From NCBI GenBank assembly GCA_947179485.1, contig OX359245.1, forward strand, positions 78,231,067 to 78,295,066: 64,000 nucleotides of DNA, written 5' to 3'. This DNA is from Allacma fusca (taxonomy: Eukaryota > Arthropoda > Collembola > Symphypleona > Sminthuridae). Below the pieces are notes generated by a model. That model saw only the letters and a program-made list of their open reading frames with translations, ran no database searches and was not told where the DNA came from. The translations under genes were made by a program, and so were the position numbers. This document shows positions 32,530 through 45,158 of this stretch, in pieces; positions within the stretch are counted from its first letter, which is position 1; every line of letters begins with the position of its first letter.

Positions 32530-33224
32530 GGTTGATGATAGTTTTCCTAATTTGTAAATAGGATGAGGTAGGTAGTCAAGAAGTTTTCTTTCGTCAAAAG
32601 TTGGTTGTTAAAAACAGAATGATAGTCCTCGCATGTAAATAAAATAAAAAAAATCGATACGTTTAAAAATAATATTGTATTTCAAAGATGGTTTTAGTTC
32701 CCTGAAGGAATATTGTTAACGTTTCCCTTTTATTTCTGATGGAGAAACAATCCAAAATAATTTGATTTGATGTCACTCACGTTATGACTCCCCCTGGTCA
32801 GACTCCTGCGTTTGGTTTACCAATTCTACTTTTACGGACTCAACCGTCTGTCTTGACTCGGGGGCCAGCTAAGGTGATCCAAGGAATTTCTTTCCGACGC
32901 CCTTATGTCACTAGATGTATTTTCCCGTAGCTGTATTTCGGGCTGTGATTACGACAATCTAGGTAGTTTTGTCTTCAGAATTTTTTCCTCCAGGGGAACA
33001 GGTTAATGTCAAGATTCGGGTAAAGTGCAACTTTGAACTTTTAGTGCACTTCAGACTCCAAAATTTTGTAAATAAATGATTTAATTTTGGGAGCTTTTAA
33101 AATTCCATGGATGTTTGTATTGTATTTTGTATCTTAACTAAGTTACTCCTAGTATCTGTAATTTTTATTTTAATATTTCTGTATTTGTATTTTGCATTTT
33201 AATATTAAATTTCATGTATTTTCC
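32530..33224. other. Intergenic sequence
   Basis: No gene seen; the first part may be 5' sequence of the LINE remnant. Confidence 0.4.
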
Positions 33225-34600
33225 ACACCTCTGCGTGAGATATATTTATGCGGATAAAATTTCTTCGGGGATTATTACGCTGCATTTTTAATTGCGTCCG
33301 GAAGAAACAATTTAACTGCTAAGATTAAAATATTTAGTAGAATATTGTGAGACACTGCCAGTACAATTTGTGCCAGCGAATTCTGAAATGCCAAGTGAGA
33401 GAAAATTCCTCAGAAGATTTTTAGGCGGAGTAAGTATCTGTGACACATATTTTTTTTCAAATTTTACAAATGCCTTTTCAAAACTAGTCATAAAATGCAC
33501 TTGGTAACATACAGCCAACATAAACGCATGATTACAGCATCCATAAAGCACTAGAGGAAGGCAGTGGTCGGACTTTGATTCATCAATACAATACTCTAGT
33601 GCTATTTTTGTACAGTTGTCTTTACCTGTACTGTGCTTTACTATAGTCTGGATATGATAATTGTTTCAATACAATGCTTTACTTTTAAAAGCACATCGAA
33701 ATATGTTTCAATACTCTGCTTTACTGCACTAGTTATGCAAAAATAGTCATCAATACTTTGCTTTACTCTACTTGTTATACATAAATAGTTATCAATACTG
33801 TGCTTTACCCATAGAAGTACGTATATAATCGTCAATATTGTATAATCACAAATATCGCCCGTTCATTCTGCTTTCGTTTGTCGTTTTAATGTCGTATGCT
33901 AAATGTCTAACGTAAGTAGTTCCTCCGTAAATTTACTAGATGGGGTCCTTTGCGTGTATCAATAATTTGTTGTACTTTATATGAATTTGTATTATTTATA
34001 ACAATTCGTTGCTTTGCTTTACTTGTTTTTATTGCTATAGCGGCTTTTCAATACTGTGTCAATAGTTCATGTCATGAATAGATGTAGATACTGTACTCTG
34101 CTTTATTGACGAAACATAATGATGATGCGTTACTGTACCAATGCTGTACTTTTATCAATACTGTACTAAAAAGTACAGTACAGTCCGACCACTGGAGGAA
34201 GGCATTGCGAATTATGCTGCTAGGAAAAGTGACAAAGCAATTTTTGTATTAAGAATCTGTTATGCGGGTTTCATGCATTTGTCAGCGTTGTACCGCCTTT
34301 ATTGATTTGCGCTAATCAATGAAAATATGTTTCGCTGGCACAATGTGTACTCGCAGTGTCTCACAATATTCTACTGAAAATATTTACCTTGGCAGTTAAA
34401 TTGTTTCTTCCGGATGTACTTTAAAATGCAGCGTAATATTCTCCGCGTAAATTTCTCACGTGGAGTAAAAATCTCCACTGGAATTTTCTCCGAGTGAGAA
34501 TCTCCGCGTAATAATCTCCACTCGGGCGTACTGATCTCCTGCGGAGTTTTCTCTGCGTAAATAACACCGCGTAAAAATCCCCGGCGGAGTTTTCTCGTAA
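33225..34600. mobile_element. CTCCGCGTAA-rich inverted-repeat element, copy A
   Basis: Left part (33225-33430) and right arm (34310-34600) are inverted matches over about 200 bp. The right end reads ccgcgtaaaaatccccggcg then gagttttctc; the left end is shortened. A 633-bp MITE is nested inside. The element has landed in the N-terminal exon of receptor A2: receptor-like sequence resumes at about 34611. Copies B and C lie at 55968 and 57360. Confidence 0.7.
33562..34194. mobile_element. hAT-like MITE 2 (nested)
   Basis: 633 bp, ends CAGTGGTCGGACT / AGTCCGACCACTG, perfect 8-bp duplication GAGGAAGG (33554-33561 and 34195-34202). Interior dense in caatactgtgctttact-like words. Copy B of the host element (about 56425-56440) shows the undisturbed target. 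Confidence 0.9.
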
Positions 34601-34610
34601 CTCCCACAAA

Positions 34611-34962
34611 TTTGTGGATATTTTCCCTTAAGATTTACTAATAAATTCGAAACATTTACATTTGTTCGGCTGCATTATATGAACGTACCTCGTCATAGTT
34701 CTCCGTGCACAAATGGTCCTCAATCACGGCATCATTCACAAGGAATAAATATGTTAAATTACAGGAACTGAATCTGATGGAGAAAGTTTCTTACACTACG
34801 ATGTTGCTAGTATTGGATACCCCTGCAACCACGTTCAGGGTTTTCAGCATCCTTCGAATGCAGAAATTTACAACATTTTGGCTTTTTAATTGCCAATCCA
34901 TGGATTCAATCTTCAACTTAAATGTGAGCTTTCACATCCACGGTTCAATATGCAAAAATTAG
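34611..34962 (+). pseudogene. Gustatory receptor fragment, A-type copy 2 (A2)
   Basis: Matches the N-terminal half of A1: from the cccttaag stretch at about 34620, through KVSYTTMLLVLDTPATTFRV and NCQSMDSIFNLNVSFHIHGS, to a stop at 34960-34962. The upstream part is lost to the inverted-repeat element, and no C-terminal exons were found before B2. Non-functional. Confidence 0.7.
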
Positions 34963-37773
34963 GAAACGTTTACCCACATCAGTCTGGGGTCGGATTTTTG
35001 TGGGAAGACAGGATGATTTTTCCCAAGGGAAAAATATTTCTGGCTTTATTTTTGGATTTTTAAATGGGTTGACCTTATTTGATAGGGAATTGACACCTTG
35101 TAGGGAAATTATTTTTGCCAACAGAGATTTTGAAATCGTTGAGGACCTACCTGAATGGATATTTGATTCAGCAGGGAAATTCAGGAATTATCTTCCAGGG
35201 AGATTTACAAAAATCCTACCCCTGTCATTTGGATGTTGTAGACAATTAGTTCGTGAGTTTCGAATTAATTATGGAATTGTAAATGAGTTTTATTAAAGCC
35301 TATACGTACGACCCTATAACTAACTTAAGTTACTTCTTTCAAAATTTGTGTGTGAAAAAAGCTTAAGAAATTGTTGACGGAATTATTAACCCGCTTCTGA
35401 TGACATTTGACCTTCAGGTAAATATCCATAAATTACCTTTGCTTTGTAATTTATTTTAAAATTAAATTAATTCAGAAAAATGAACTTGCATCTCACCTCA
35501 TATGTACTTATTATTGTTAGTGCGATTCAAAATTGACTTTTGTTACGCGCTTGTTTACGGTAGGATACTCATTCTTACTGTTCTGCTTTTATTATTTTGT
35601 ATTATCGATAGCGAATGAATAACAAAATCTGGAAAAAAACGTTTGCGCACGACGTCATGTTTATACAGTCAGTCATCCTTCTGAAGGGCGTCGAATTTTC
35701 ATCCAGTCTGTCACTCGTAATTTGCCAGATCTTTGAATGATGTCATTTGTGTCACATCCCTTGTTGTTCCAAAGCTTGTTATTTATATTGACAAGGGAAT
35801 CCACTGAAGCCAACTTAATTACGAAAAATAGTGTTTACATATTATATATAATAGTTATTAAAAACTCTTCAAGATTTTCTTATAAACTTTGACAGCAAGC
35901 GACAGTTTCTCGTCCTTAAAGGTCGTACAGTTTTCATCAACCATCAACTGGCATAGTATTTAATAGTAAAAGAGTTTTAATTTAATCCTTTAAACGTTTC
36001 CCCATATTTGTGACTCCACAAAATGACATGGAACAAGGAATTGCATTTTATTTCTGGAAATGAATTCGCGACTAGCTGGGTAATCAAATGATTTGCCAGT
36101 AATTTACTAAATTAAGATGAAGTGGTCGAAACGTTTAAAGGCAAATAACATGAAAGATACTTCTACAATAATCAACGTAGGTACATATTTGGAATATGTG
36201 AGTATCTTTAAAGGCCCTAAAAAAGTACAAACAAGTCATGTGAGGTTAAGCTGAAATGGAATTACCGTTACAAAACGGTTTGTCATAGAACTGAGGCCAT
36301 TCGCGTTCATACGTGCCGAATTTTGACAGTTTCTGGCTTAAATGTTGTTTAAATGGTAATTTATGGCTCTAATGTGCAATAAAACATTTCAATACTTAGG
36401 ATTTGAATTTTGAACTGTCAAATATTATATGCCGAAGTTAATATTAATGGTTACTAATTCAAGAATAACTAAATCTGCAATATTACTGTCAAATATTACT
36501 AAAAATGAACATTTCAGGTTAGTGAATTCCCGACAAAACTGCTTCAATTTATGACCAAGTCATTTTCGTGATATAATCTTCAGAATACAATACACATACT
36601 TAATCTTTTTACGAGGACGCAACGTGAATCAATTTAAAGATGGCTGAAAGTTCCATTGGATTCTAAGATACCATTTCAGGTGGGAACTCTTCCCCCCCTT
36701 AAGCGATATACTCGTTGCAATCGTTCGTGTTTTGTAATTGTCAACCACTTCATCCAGAGTAGATAAGTAGTTTACTGTAGATCTAGTAAATCATAATCAA
36801 AACCGCAAAGAACAATTCGGACAATAATGCCTAATGTTTACAGTAGTTTCATAAAAATGTGTGTAAAATACAATTGGTTCAAATGTTTACTTAGTTTGCA
36901 CACTCCAGGAAAAAAAGGTGATTTTATAAAGTATACATATTCAAATCAATTATACTAACAATTAGTTTTCAGAAAGATATTCTGGAAAATTGGCATGAAT
37001 TTAGTTAACTGGTTATTTAATGTATTTGCTTCGTTTTGTCTAACTATTTCATGGTTCAGTGAGGATGATCTGTTAGCAGAGAGCAGGTTAATCACTTCAA
37101 AAGCTTATTTCTCTAATTTGCTTCATATTGAATAAAAAGGCAATGCATTAGTGACGTCCCGTCATTCGCTTAAGTCACATGATCAGATAATTGATTTCCC
37201 TCCTTTCTAAACCCCCAAATTTTGATGGCAAAGAAGCTGCTTTATGATAAGTTCTTGTACTGTAATATTTAAAATTACTAATACAGATAATCTCTAGACT
37301 GCTGTGATAAGCTTTAACATTTCAGCAGAAGCATAATTGAGAGTATCTGACCAAATCACCCTTAATTTGAAACTGTGCATGCACTTTGTAATTTTAAACT
37401 TTAAAGAAACACAACGTCAAATTCAAACAAAAAATAGCTGCTCGTCTGTTAGAATTCTTCGGAAGGAAATTTTACAAAGAGTTATTTTGGTGTAATTGAA
37501 AATCATATTTGAATAGAATAAATAACGACCAATTAGATAAAGTGGAAGAGGATGAAGCTACTACTGATAGCAAAACTAAGCCATTTTACTAATAACAGTT
37601 TAATTGCTCGTATGAAGCCCTGACAGGAGACGAATTGACTTAACATTCGATTACTTTTATGTAAACTGAATAACGTTCTGTTCGAACAATAGTCACCACA
37701 ATTTTCGGGCCAAAACTTTATCTCTTCAGCCTTCCAATTCGATTCGTGTTGAATAGAAAGGAAACACTTCAGT
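34963..37773. other. Spacer between A2 fragment and B2
   Basis: No gene supported. Parts match unit 1 and unit 3 spacers: 36840-36970 resembles 2305-2445, and 37130-37260 (taagtcacatgatca) resembles 61400-61500. Confidence 0.45.
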
Positions 37774-39102
37774 ATGTTGGGACCCGTTGATTTGAAACTT
37801 TACCTATATTTGACCAAAGTAGCAACGAAATTCTACGTTCTGCCTTTTGAGCTCATTCTGAAGGATGGAGAAATGGCTGAGATGCTGATTGGAAACAAAA
37901 AGCGGAAAATCGTTTCATTCGCCTTGTTTTTATACGGGGCTTTTCGAGTATGTGTCGCTTGGTATCTCATCATTTTAAAGTTTCTCTCACACTACGGCAG
38001 GTCACCTATGCACGATGTTGCTCTTCATGCCGTATTTTGTCTTACATTTTTATATGCAGTTTTTATTCAATTTCTGATGTTTTTTGTAAACGATGATGTC
38101 ACAGTAACAATTTTTAACTTCATATTCTTTGGAGATAAATGGAATTTAAAATTGAAAGGTAATTTGTTACATTTAGATTTATATTTTATTGTAGTCATAT
38201 ATTAGATATATACGTCGGTGAGTACTAATTTAATGAGGTCCTATAGGAGCGAGTTCAATTTTCAAGTTGGATAGGCGATTGACGGGTCGAGAGAAATTCG
38301 CGATTGCGCTGCCATACACCGGTATTGCACTTTGTACAATTTTCGGAATTCTTTCGGCCATTTTCTGCACACAACTCCATCTTTACCAGTTGCTTCACAA
38401 ATCCGTTAGAAACCCCTTCACATTTACTATACTTTGGCTGCAAGAATTATTCCTGGAATTCATGTACACGATGCCAGCAGTCATGTTCTTGAATAACTGC
38501 ATTTTATTTTTTGAAAACGTTAACACAGTATTACGCCAAATAGTTGAATCATTGAGGTGAGCTCATACTAACGTTTTATAACAAACAATTTCGTTATGAT
38601 TATTGCTCATTCTTGCAATTTCCATAGAGATCGTCACATTCAAAATTTTGACCCGATGGAAAGCATTTCCAAATGTGTTGCTGTTCAGCGAGTAATTCAA
38701 ATATTTAATGACGGTTCCTCAACAGCTCTGTATATTTACAAACTGGTTTTGCTCTTGATTTCGGTCACGACGGCTTATGGATCCATCAGAGCATTTTCTC
38801 ATAATCTTCCTGTGGCTCTATACTTGATTTCAACGTCAATATATGTGGCTGTTATTTTTGTTGCTGGGTTCGGAAACGCCTTTACTCTGCCCGAATTCAC
38901 AAAGGGTATAAAAATTGTACTTCCATCTAGAATAAAAATCACAGGGAATATGAAAATGTGGTGGTGTAAGAAGAGGATTGCTGCGGTTATACCAGTTGGT
39001 GTACAAATTGGCCCGTTTCACACGATTGAACGGGAATCTACACCAGTATTTCTCGATTTCGCAGTACAAGGCGTAACCACTCTTTTACTTGGAATTGATT
39101 GA
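37774..39102 (+). CDS. 7-transmembrane gustatory-receptor-like protein B2
   Basis: Paralogue of B1 with the same structure: exons 37774-38158, 38247-38556 and 38628-39102 (385, 310, 475 nt; 389 aa), same intron phases, open throughout. Starts MLGPVDLKLYLYLTKVATKF, ends FLDFAVQGVTTLLLGID. Most identity is in exon 2 and the last membrane segments; the extracellular-like loops differ more, as expected of diverging chemoreceptors. Family and ligand caveats are the same as for B1. Confidence 0.72.
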
Positions 39103-41539
39103 AAAACTGAGGGTTGCCTGTAACCATATTCGTAAAATAAATAATGCATTTCATCCCGAGTAATAATTATATCTATAGTGTTGATTCTATATTGCAATTG
39201 AACAGGACCAATGTGGCTGTATTATATGTGCTATTACATTTAGATGTTGTCTGGAATAGTGTTGCTTACAATTGTAAGTCTGTCGTAACGAAGAACGCAA
39301 AACACATGTAAAAAAAATGTATTGAGAAAGATAAATGTACAATAGTAATTTCGTATCTTCGTATTTCAAATTTTTGACTCAAGTCTAAACATTTGTACCC
39401 AAAATTTATGAACTGCCTGAAAATCATTACGTCGTTAAATGTTTTATTCCAGTTATGATATATATTATTTCTGCATTTAAGAAACTGGAGGGAAGGTGTA
39501 TTCGCCAAAAGACTTCAATCACATATTTTAGGTTAAGACAGGTTGCATTCTCGAAATGTACAACATAGAAAGTCGAAACTTTCCATAACTTTTACTTCGT
39601 TCGAGAATAACCCCCGATATTATCCCTGTGGGATCTTTCCTTCCCAATAAACCTCCGCGACGGAGAATTTTGGACAACTATACTACAAATCACTTAAACA
39701 TGTGAGATAACATTAGGATAATGAAGTAACAATTAGACTCACAGATTATGAATTTGTTTAAACAGTTACATTACTGTTAAAATGAACCGTTTTAGTTGTC
39801 AATCTTGCCTCAGATAATAAGGTTCTCTGAATGCATGTTTTGACCTACGAAGGTAATACTTATTTTAAATGAATTCCCTATAAAATTTGCAACACGCCCC
39901 GTGTCTCATTGAAAAAGCAAGTGAAACGGCCAGCGTGACCTGATTATTCGATTTTTAAATCGGGATTTCTAATTGGGATGTTAAAAAACAATTAAAAGTT
40001 AGATACGTTTTAGTGAAATTTAACTATGTAAATATATTTGGTGTACGTGCCGAACTAATCTTGTTGATCCGAGTTTCAAAATTCGTGAAATATTTGATGA
40101 TACACCAGGCCTAATCCGGCAATTGTAGTAATTATTGTGAGCGCTGTTTTCTTCAGTGCTTCAAACAGACAAATTCGCTTCACTCAAGCACGTAGCGTTG
40201 TTTATTGTTTTTTTTATTTCAAAAATATTATATATATTTATAAAAATATTTATAAAACAATATTTTTTTTGATCCCGCCATTAGCACAGCTTGTAACAAA
40301 TACACAGATGTTACATTAAAAATACTTCCTCCGTTCCTGTTACACTTAATACACCTATATTCCCATTGAACATTGTAAAGAATTATTTTTAGGGATTCCG
40401 AAAATTTAAGTAATAACATTTTGATCTTATCAACCAGAAACGTTTTCCGAATAAACTTTTAATAATCGCCCAATTACCTAGTAGATATCCTAATTTGGTA
40501 CTCAATGTTATTGGTAATTGTAAATCAACAATACAGAACTGCTTCGCACAGCCACAATGTCGATCATAACCAAATTAAACCGCTCAAAATTAAACGATTT
40601 TACATGCAGGGTATTACGTAGGTTTGTGTGTAATTTATGGTATCATTAAAATGGACTTTATGATAAGTAATGACAGATTTTGGCCACTTTACCCTAAAAT
40701 GCCCAAAACACAGGACTAAATTTAAGCTGATCATGTCATCAGTTGACCCGGCGTCAAATCAAGATTGTCCAGATTAAATCAGGACATCTGGGCACCCTGA
40801 GCCGTTTTAATTAAAGTCGACTGTACGTTGAGTTAGGTATAATTACTTGATCCTCTTGACAATTTAAAACCAAATTTGAAATAACTGTTTGAAAATTATC
40901 AGACTCTGGATACAGCAGACAATTTCACATCTAGAATGGCAAGTCCCAGCTTTACTTCGTTTCTGGAAGTGTAATTCGTTTAATTTAAATTTAAAGTACC
41001 AGTTAACCAAAACAACAGTTCTAACGCGAAACACTTAATTAATTTGGGATCTCGTCTAGATTTCCAATATTATATTTGTTTCCTGCCCTAAGGCCTAATA
41101 CTTTTACTCTGATGTTTATTGTTGTTTTGATGGTCTGACTTGTTTTTCTAGAAATTAATTCCAGTAATAGATCTCTATAATGGGATAGTGGCGCAGTATT
41201 TGTGTTCATAAGGGTATGCCGAATGAAATGAAGGTTTTGCGAAGCCAGCTAAAAATTCCTGCCCACGTGGCTAATCTCAGCCGCTTCTAAAGATAACCCA
41301 GTAAAGCCGGAATCATCGCTTAGCTCTAAAATGTGCAAACAATAAAGGATGAAATGATTGGCACCTCTGCGAAACGTAATAGGCAAAGAGAGGGCATAAA
41401 CACTTCGTAATACCTCTGCTTTTGAGCAGCACCAGGTGTAGGAAAGCAGCGAGTAGGCTCCACAGATACCTAGAAAAAGGATCTCAAATTATGCTTATTA
41501 ATTAGGAAGGAGCATAGGTTTTATCCCGGTTCCAGCATG
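39103..41539. other. Intergenic sequence
   Basis: No gene supported. Near 41305 the sequence ccggaatcatc followed by an acaataaaggatgaaa stretch resembles the start of this window upstream of A1 and about 42197. Confidence 0.4.
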
Positions 41540-41660
41540 CCTGCCAGTTGAGGCAAAATTGTACACCTTATTTAAATCCAAATTAATCAACCTTTGGTTT
41601 TTCGGAAACTACCCCTTAAGTTTAAGTAAAAACTTCCAAATTACAGAATGCGCATGGAAA
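41540..41660 (+). pseudogene. A-type receptor N-terminal fragment 1
   Basis: One frame reads AKLYTLFKS then NYPLSLSKNFQIT, matching KLRTLFKS and YFPLSFNKIFQIS of A1. The nearest upstream ATG is out of frame. Fragment only. Confidence 0.5.
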
Positions 41661-42393
41661 AAAAATCCCCAATAACACCCAGGTAATTTGTGATGTGTCG
41701 GATTTAAAAAAAATAAAGCTGCATAATGTTGTCCGTTATATGTATTATTAAGCACAACTAAATTATTAGCTAAAACATTGACATCAACACCAAAGTTGAT
41801 GCTTTCTAATGAAGAACATAGTCACCCTTATCAAACGTCATAAAATCTGAATGCAATGATTTTGCAGATAAAAATCGTCTAAATCTCGCTAAATCCACCA
41901 GTTTACAAGCCTACATTAATTTTCACAGTGAACCTTCCAGATTTAGTTATTCCGAAGCTTTCAAAATAAATAAAAATCATTAAAGCAAACACGAATTTCC
42001 AGCATGTAGTGAAAAAGTATCAAACAGAATTTATTTCAACAACTCTAATCTTATAAAAGGTACTCTTCAGAGGAGTGACGAGCTCTTCAGCCTGAGCAAG
42101 TGAATTAGAGACAAGTGTCATTTGGTAGGAGCCATTGCATGGTTTAAAATTGCTGAGAATGTATGTACAATGTATATTTTACCATGTCCTCCTAAAGCCG
42201 GAGTCATTTTGTGACAATCAAATGTGTCAACAATATAGGATAAGATGTTACACAATTCTGAAAGAATATGTTAAGAGAGGTGCATAAGCCCAGTTCAATA
42301 CGTCTGACGACTACCAGGGAGGAAAGCTGCGCGACAGCTCAACATCCATCAAGCAAAATATCTCTAACTCTATAAATGCAAACGGCAATCAAC

Positions 42394-42510
42394 ATGTCAC
42401 CAAACCCACCAACTGAGGAAAAATTACACACATTATTTAAACCAGTAAAACCAGCCTACGAATTTTTGGGTATTTTCTCTTAAGTTTTAATGGCAACTTC
42501 TAATTACTGC
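42394..42510 (+). pseudogene. A-type receptor N-terminal fragment 2
   Basis: ATG at 42394 opens MSPNPPTEEKLHTLFKPVKP, matching A1 from residue 1 to about 30 when A1 starts at 126. A TAA follows within about 30 codons. Its surroundings resemble fragment 1, suggesting an ~870-bp local duplication. Confidence 0.5.
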
Positions 42511-42682
42511 CATATAATTATGTATTGTTGACGCAGCCTGATTATGTTGGCAGTGGAAATGAATTTAAATATTACTAATTTAAATGACCAGATCATTTGC
42601 GAAAAATGTTTATAAGGGCTTAGGTCCCATCGTGTTAATGCGGGAGTTTATAGAAAATAGGACTTTTCGCCCTACCCACGAT

Positions 42683-43183
42683 TAGTGGTCGGATCGATTC
42701 AATTTGATTCGAATTTTTCAATTTGATTCAATTTGAAGCTTGAATTGAATCGAAAAACCGATTTTCGATTCAATTTGCCCCAAAGCAATTCAATTCGATT
42801 CAATTCACCCAGTGAATCGAATTGAATCGTAAATCGAACGATTCAAGTGGGAAAATACAAAATTTGCGTTATGTGACTGGATTGTCGTATACATATTATA
42901 AAGGGTATAGTAAAAGCTACGTTAAAATAACAAACGTTGTGGTATACGTAGTATTTGGACTTTGAATATGCGGGAAAAAAAGTACCCGTGCGCAGCCGAA
43001 GCGGTTTTGATGAATTGTTTGAATTGCAATTCACAAAATATGATTCGATTCAGTTCAATACCCAAATCGAATCATTCGATTTGGCTTTCCTTCAAATCGA
43101 ATCGAAATACTACTGAATCGAATTGAATCGAATCGAATCGAATCGAAAATTTCCAATTCTGAATTGAATTGGTCCGACCACTA
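42683..43183. mobile_element. hAT-like MITE 3 (GAATCGAATTGAATC-rich)
   Basis: 501 bp, ends TAGTGGTCGGATC / GGTCCGACCACTA, perfect 8-bp duplication CCCACGAT (42675-42682 and 43184-43191). Interior saturated with gattcaatt/aattgaatc words flanking a different centre. Shares the AGTGGTCGGA terminus with MITE 2. Confidence 0.9.
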
Positions 43184-43191
43184 CCCACGAT

Positions 43192-43755
43192 CTAAAAACG
43201 TTTTGAGAACGTTAGGACAATCGGTCCTATTGAAAATTATTTTTGCTGGAGGAGTCAGTAGAATTAAGGCGTTGGGATGAGCCGGACAGAAGTAGAGTGT
43301 CTAATAAAAAATTGCCAGCGAACATTTCCAACGTAATTTGTATTAAATTGTATTATATTTATTATTTTATTGAGTTTGACTTTAAAATAAATAATATTCT
43401 CAATATAGTGAGTAATGGTAATTTGTGTGTAATAAATGTTATAACATAAACTTTGAGCGAGAGTCCGTTGAGTTTAAGTTAATATTTTAGGTTCAACATT
43501 GAAAATTGTCCCTTACAATCAGAGGGTGGTCCTTAGTAAAAATAAAATTAAAGCCAGCGAATATTTATATTCGAAGGAGTTTGTCTGAGTGACAACATAT
43601 GGTCCCCCGAGCCGGATCTCTGTTTCCTGAAATTATTACGCTTTTCATCCTGTGTTAGTAAAAAATAAATTTGTGAAGTGTAATCTATTCTCTGTAACGA
43701 CATTTTAAAATGGAGAATATTGATGACGCCGTTAATGGAGATTACTAGATGATCT
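43192..43755. other. Intergenic or old LTR-like sequence
   Basis: No gene supported. It precedes the AT-hook fragment and could be part of the same decayed retroelement. Confidence 0.35.
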
Positions 43756-44340
43756 ATGCGTGTGAAAAAAGGGCGGCCACCCAAGAGGTATGGTGACGCA
43801 GTGGATTCTACGCTAAGACGAAGAAACAAGGAGCGCGTGGAAGCAAAGATTGCAGAGGGCTCCTATAGAAGTTCTACTACGGTCGTCCCAGCCTCTGGAG
43901 CGTGTCAGGAGCAGGGTTGGCAAAAAACCGGCTTTTATCAATAAAGGCCAAGCCAGTGACAAGAATTGGTAACAACCGGTTTTTATTGGACAGTGGACTT
44001 ATTTGGATAGTATTAATTATGGCCATTTTATACCAACCTATACAACAGGTCCGGGCCGGTTAGAACCGGATTTTAACCAATAATAACCAGACCATTTCTG
44101 ACCACTTGGTAACCCTGTGTTCATGCATGCGTAATAATAGCCAAGCCGGTGGTACGTTTTGGTTAGAACCGGGTTTTATTGGACAGTGGATTTATTTGGA
44201 TAATATTAATTACGACCATTTTATACCAACCCAAGCAATTGGACCAAGCCGGTAAGAACCGGATTTTAACCAATAACGGCCAGGCCATTTCTTGCCACTT
44301 GCCAACCCTGGTCAGGAGGAACACACAAAGGAAACAACAA
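43756..44340 (+). pseudogene. AT-hook-like retroelement fragment split by MITE 4
   Basis: Frame starts MRVKKGRPPKRYGDAV, containing an AT-hook-like GRPPK core and a following basic helix. It is interrupted by MITE 4 at 43912. Such tails occur in retroelement polyproteins, but the assignment is weak. Confidence 0.3.
43912..44310. mobile_element. hAT-like MITE 4 (AACCGG-rich, internally duplicated)
   Basis: 399 bp, ends CAGGGTTGGCAA / TTGCCAACCCTG, perfect 8-bp duplication GTCAGGAG (43904-43911 and 44311-44318). Interior is a tandem duplication of a ~190-bp segment (ttttattggacagtgga... to ...ttttaaccaataa). Confidence 0.9.
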
Positions 44341-44606
44341 TATAGGATACCTTATCATTTCTGAAAGAACTTCAAATGCTTCTGATTGTGGTGTTAGCTC
44401 ACATTTAACCACGGTGCTGAGGGATCCCGACCGATCCGCTTTTTATTCGCAAGTACACTAACGATGGTGGAGCAAAATAATCTTTCATTTCGTATTGAAA
44501 AACATCACAAAGTTTCACTAAATGCTACAAATTAGTTGTAATTAGTTAGTGTAATGTTGTAATGAACATTTAATAGTAGTAAATAATATTTAAAAAATGT
44601 GTACAA

Positions 44607-45158
44607 TGTTATTATTAATGTAGTAGTTAATGGTGGTTCGTAATTGAGGAGAATGAAATGAAGAGCCGATTATGGAAATTAAAGGGAATATTGATGGTAA
44701 TGAGAGTGAGAGCCGAGATGATGGGGAAAATGTAGACGGTAGAGAGGCACTTGCTTTGAGTGAGGGATTTCGGGAGTTAGTCTCAATGTATGGAAGATAC
44801 GAAAAGTAAGATGCGTAAGCACGTATATGGAGTTGTTCTCACAGTATAAGGTTTTTATTTATAATGCGTAGATTTGATACACAGTCAGAGACTCACACGC
44901 ATTCCCTTGCTCTGCTTAGCTCAAGATCTGATGTTACTCTCCTCTCTCGTACCTACGGAGGCACGAAGTTTTATACGGAGGTGAGCTCACAAGAGCCCAC
45001 CTCCAGTATTTTCTTTAGAATTCATTTTAACCAATAATAGTAAGTTATTGCAGGTACCTAGTGTATTTTTCATGTTTTTACAACTGGGTAGTATAGGTAT
45101 GTATGCTGATGTCATTATTACATGTATTACAAGTTACAAAACTGAATATTGATTAACA
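44607..45158 (-). repeat. 3' LTR
   Basis: 552 bp, no difference from the other LTR noticed. The sequence just inside it on the minus strand (ctcgtcgccgtagaa) is not a clear polypurine tract. Confidence 0.95.
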
